Source: an uncultured Dorea sp.
GTDB taxonomy: Bacteria > Bacillota > Clostridia > Lachnospirales > Lachnospiraceae
Reading direction: 5' to 3'
Assembly: GCA_910577685.1 (NCBI GenBank)
Contig: CAJTOH010000020.1
Location: 1 to 64,000, forward strand
DNA length: 64,000 nt
Positions within the stretch are counted from its first letter, which is position 1; every line of letters starts with the position of its first letter. Positions 62,587 through 64,000 of this stretch are shown piece by piece. The position numbers and the translations under genes are program-made. The notes below the pieces were generated by a model that saw nothing but the letters and a program-made list of their open reading frames with translations, was not told the DNA's origin and did no database searches.

Positions 62587-63918
62587 TTAAAGGCCGAACT
62601 GTTTCCTATATTTCAGCAGCATTGCCGCAGACAGCGCAAGGGCCATAAGCTCCGCCGCCGGCGTTGCCAGCCAGACCCCGTTTACGCCGAAGAACCTTGG
62701 AAGTACAATCATAGCAACCATCATGAACACGAACGACCTTGAAAACGCAAGTACCGCTGAAACCACTCCGTTTGATAATGCGGTGAACGTGCCGCTGGCA
62801 AATATATTGAACCCGATGAACAGAAGCGCAATGGTGCATACCCGGTTCCCCGTCACTGCCAAGTCATACACCGGATTATCCGGACGGGCAAATACCGACA
62901 CCAGCGGCTTTGTCAGAAGAAAGGAGGCAGCCACCGTCGTAAGAGAAATACCCCCAATCACTTTCAGGCTGGTCATGACCAGTTTTTTCAGCTTCTCCTG
63001 ATTCTGTTCCCCGTAGTAATAGCTGGTCATGGGCGCCACCCCGTAGGAATACCCGGTATACAGTGAGCTTGCAAACATCAGTACATACATGATAATCGTA
63101 ACGGCCGCAACTCCGTCCTCTCCCACATAACGCAGCATGGTCCAGTTGAACATCATCGTGACAATTCCGGTGACAAGGGCGGTCGCCATCTCCGAGCATC
63201 CGTTGGCGGCTGCATTTGCAAGGACTTTAAACCGGAAGACCGGCTTCTTGAAATGCAGCAGGCTCTTTTTTTGGCTGAATAGGATGAAGCCCGCTATGGC
63301 CGTCACGGAATATCCAAGGCCCGTTGCAACCGCCGCACCGCTGATTCCCATTCCCAATCCGGCGATAAACACATAGTCAAGAACCATGTTCAGGACGCCG
63401 CCCGATACGGAGCAGACCAGGGAAAGGGTAGCTTTTTCGCTGGCAATCATATAGAGTGTGAAGTTGTTCATCAGAAGGATTGGAACGGTGAAAATTAAAT
63501 AGCGGCTTAAATACTCCACGCAGTACCTCTCTACCTCCGTCGAGAGATTCATCCCTGAGAAAATGTGCCCCATCGCCAGATACCCTATTGCGCACATGAC
63601 AAGCCCAACAAGAACATTTACCAGAATCAGGAAGGTAAAATCCTCCTTGGCTTCCTCGCTCTTATGCTCCCCCATTTTTTTCATAATAACCGCGCTTCCT
63701 CCGGTTGCAAGCATGGTTGAAATCGCCGTGACAAGCTGGATGACAGGCGCCGTCAGGTTGATTGCGGAAAGTGCGTCTGTGCCAATCAGGTTCGATACGA
63801 ACAGGCCGTCGACCATCGTATAAAATGACATGAACACCGTCATTGCAATGGTTGGGACGGCGAATTTCAGGATATTTTTCAGTGATACCGGTTTTTCGTA
63901 TATATTTTGTTTTTCCAT
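62587..63918 (-). CDS. MATE family efflux transporter
   Basis: The 443-aa protein begins MEKQNIYEKPVSLKNILKFAVPTIAMTVFMSFYTMVDGLFVS, a typical MATE N-terminus of the DinF/NorM-like Clostridia group. It has NLTAPVIQL, VLDYVFIAGLGMGISGAAVATGLG and the second-half equivalents. GGGGGA precedes the ATG at 63918. Its promoter has a MerR-type 19-bp spacer, which suggests drug-induced expression. Confidence 0.92.
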   Translation of the reverse strand: MEKQNIYEKPVSLKNILKFAVPTIAMTVFMSFYTMVDGLFVSNLIGTDALSAINLTAPVIQLVTAISTMLATGGSAVIMKKMGEHKSEEAKEDFTFLILVNVLVGLVMCAIGYLAMGHIFSGMNLSTEVERYCVEYLSRYLIFTVPILLMNNFTLYMIASEKATLSLVCSVSGGVLNMVLDYVFIAGLGMGISGAAVATGLGYSVTAIAGFILFSQKKSLLHFKKPVFRFKVLANAAANGCSEMATALVTGIVTMMFNWTMLRYVGEDGVAAVTIIMYVLMFASSLYTGYSYGVAPMTSYYYGEQNQEKLKKLVMTSLKVIGGISLTTVAASFLLTKPLVSVFARPDNPVYDLAVTGNRVCTIALLFIGFNIFASGTFTALSNGVVSAVLAFSRSFVFMMVAMIVLPRFFGVNGVWLATPAAELMALALSAAMLLKYRKQFGL

Positions 63919-63961
63919 TGTTTTTCCCCCATTTTCCTTGTATTTTCTTGCTGTGTATAGT

Positions 63962-63992
63962 ATCATAAACCATACTGTAACTGTATGGTCAA
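63962..63992 (-). promoter_or_regulatory. MerR-type promoter (19-bp spacer with dyad)
   Basis: On the minus strand, TTGACC (63987-63992) and TATGAT (63962-63967) are separated by 19 bp. The spacer region holds the dyad CCATAC-N7-GTATGG (63970-63988). An over-long spacer with a central dyad is the hallmark of promoters activated by MerR-family proteins. The regulator itself is not in the window. Confidence 0.7.
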
Positions 63993-64000
63993 GCTTATTT

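Overview
The window looks like a chromosome segment from an anaerobic gut Firmicute of the Lachnospiraceae / Clostridium cluster XIVa type. The evidence is the protein families: a trans-4-hydroxyproline dehydratase glycyl-radical pair, a glycine-reductase-type selenoprotein, an archaeal-type AspRS linked to GatCAB, a T-box leader, Clostridia-style regulators and strong AGGAGG ribosome binding sites. Base composition is mixed. Housekeeping parts are near 50 % GC, while about 18.9-21.7 kb and 42.3-49.5 kb are clearly AT-richer and hold mobile or decaying DNA. I found no rRNA, tRNA or CRISPR array. Product names rest on motif recognition alone; no database search was run.

Layout. 0-5 kb: a membrane protein/ABC transporter operon (+), converging on an acyltransferase and an RtcB-type RNA ligase (-). 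5.4-9.2 kb: galK-galT with a divergent AraC regulator. 9.2-13.6 kb: an AIM24-family protein and an unusual IlvD/Edd-like dehydratase paired with an ornithine-cyclodeaminase-like reductase, next to a divergent GntR/FCD regulator. 13.6-18.9 kb: a radical-SAM activase, TetR, acylphosphatase and the hydroxyproline dehydratase pair hypE-hypD, behind a consensus promoter with an operator-like palindrome. 18.9-21.8 kb: a graveyard with a frameshifted transposase, a small inverted-repeat element, Uma2 and broken GNAT genes. 21.8-33.1 kb: DUF1848, a small HD protein, a large RND pump with a coiled-coil insertion, an SDR, exoA, truA, nrdR and a two-component system.

33.2-42.4 kb holds the most interesting system: an eight-gene, single-strand operon. 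It encodes an iron-type alcohol dehydrogenase, a TRAP transporter (dctP-Q-M), a GrdE-like protein, a GrdB-like selenoprotein read through an in-frame UGA followed by a 6-bp hairpin, an RpiR/SIS regulator and an FGGY sugar kinase. This combination suggests a selenium-dependent reductive cleavage pathway for an imported substrate that is not simply glycine, sarcosine or betaine. The substrate is unknown.

42.6-49.4 kb: a GH172 remnant, a RibD_C reductase, an ECF sigma/anti-sigma pair, then a restriction-modification island (beta-class methyltransferase, XRE controller, D12 methyltransferase, and a convergent 680-aa nuclease with two candidate catalytic regions) abutting a KilA-N gene stump. 49.5-57.3 kb: a T-box-preceded run aspS-gatC-gatA-gatB-purF-like-guaA. 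Here GatA carries a repeat insertion, the PurF-like protein lacks its N-terminal catalytic Cys, and GuaA lacks the glutaminase domain. 57.3-64 kb: three MATE transporters, one of them truncated. They stand beside BlaI/BlaR1, a truncated Crp-like regulator and a MerR-type 19-bp-spacer promoter.
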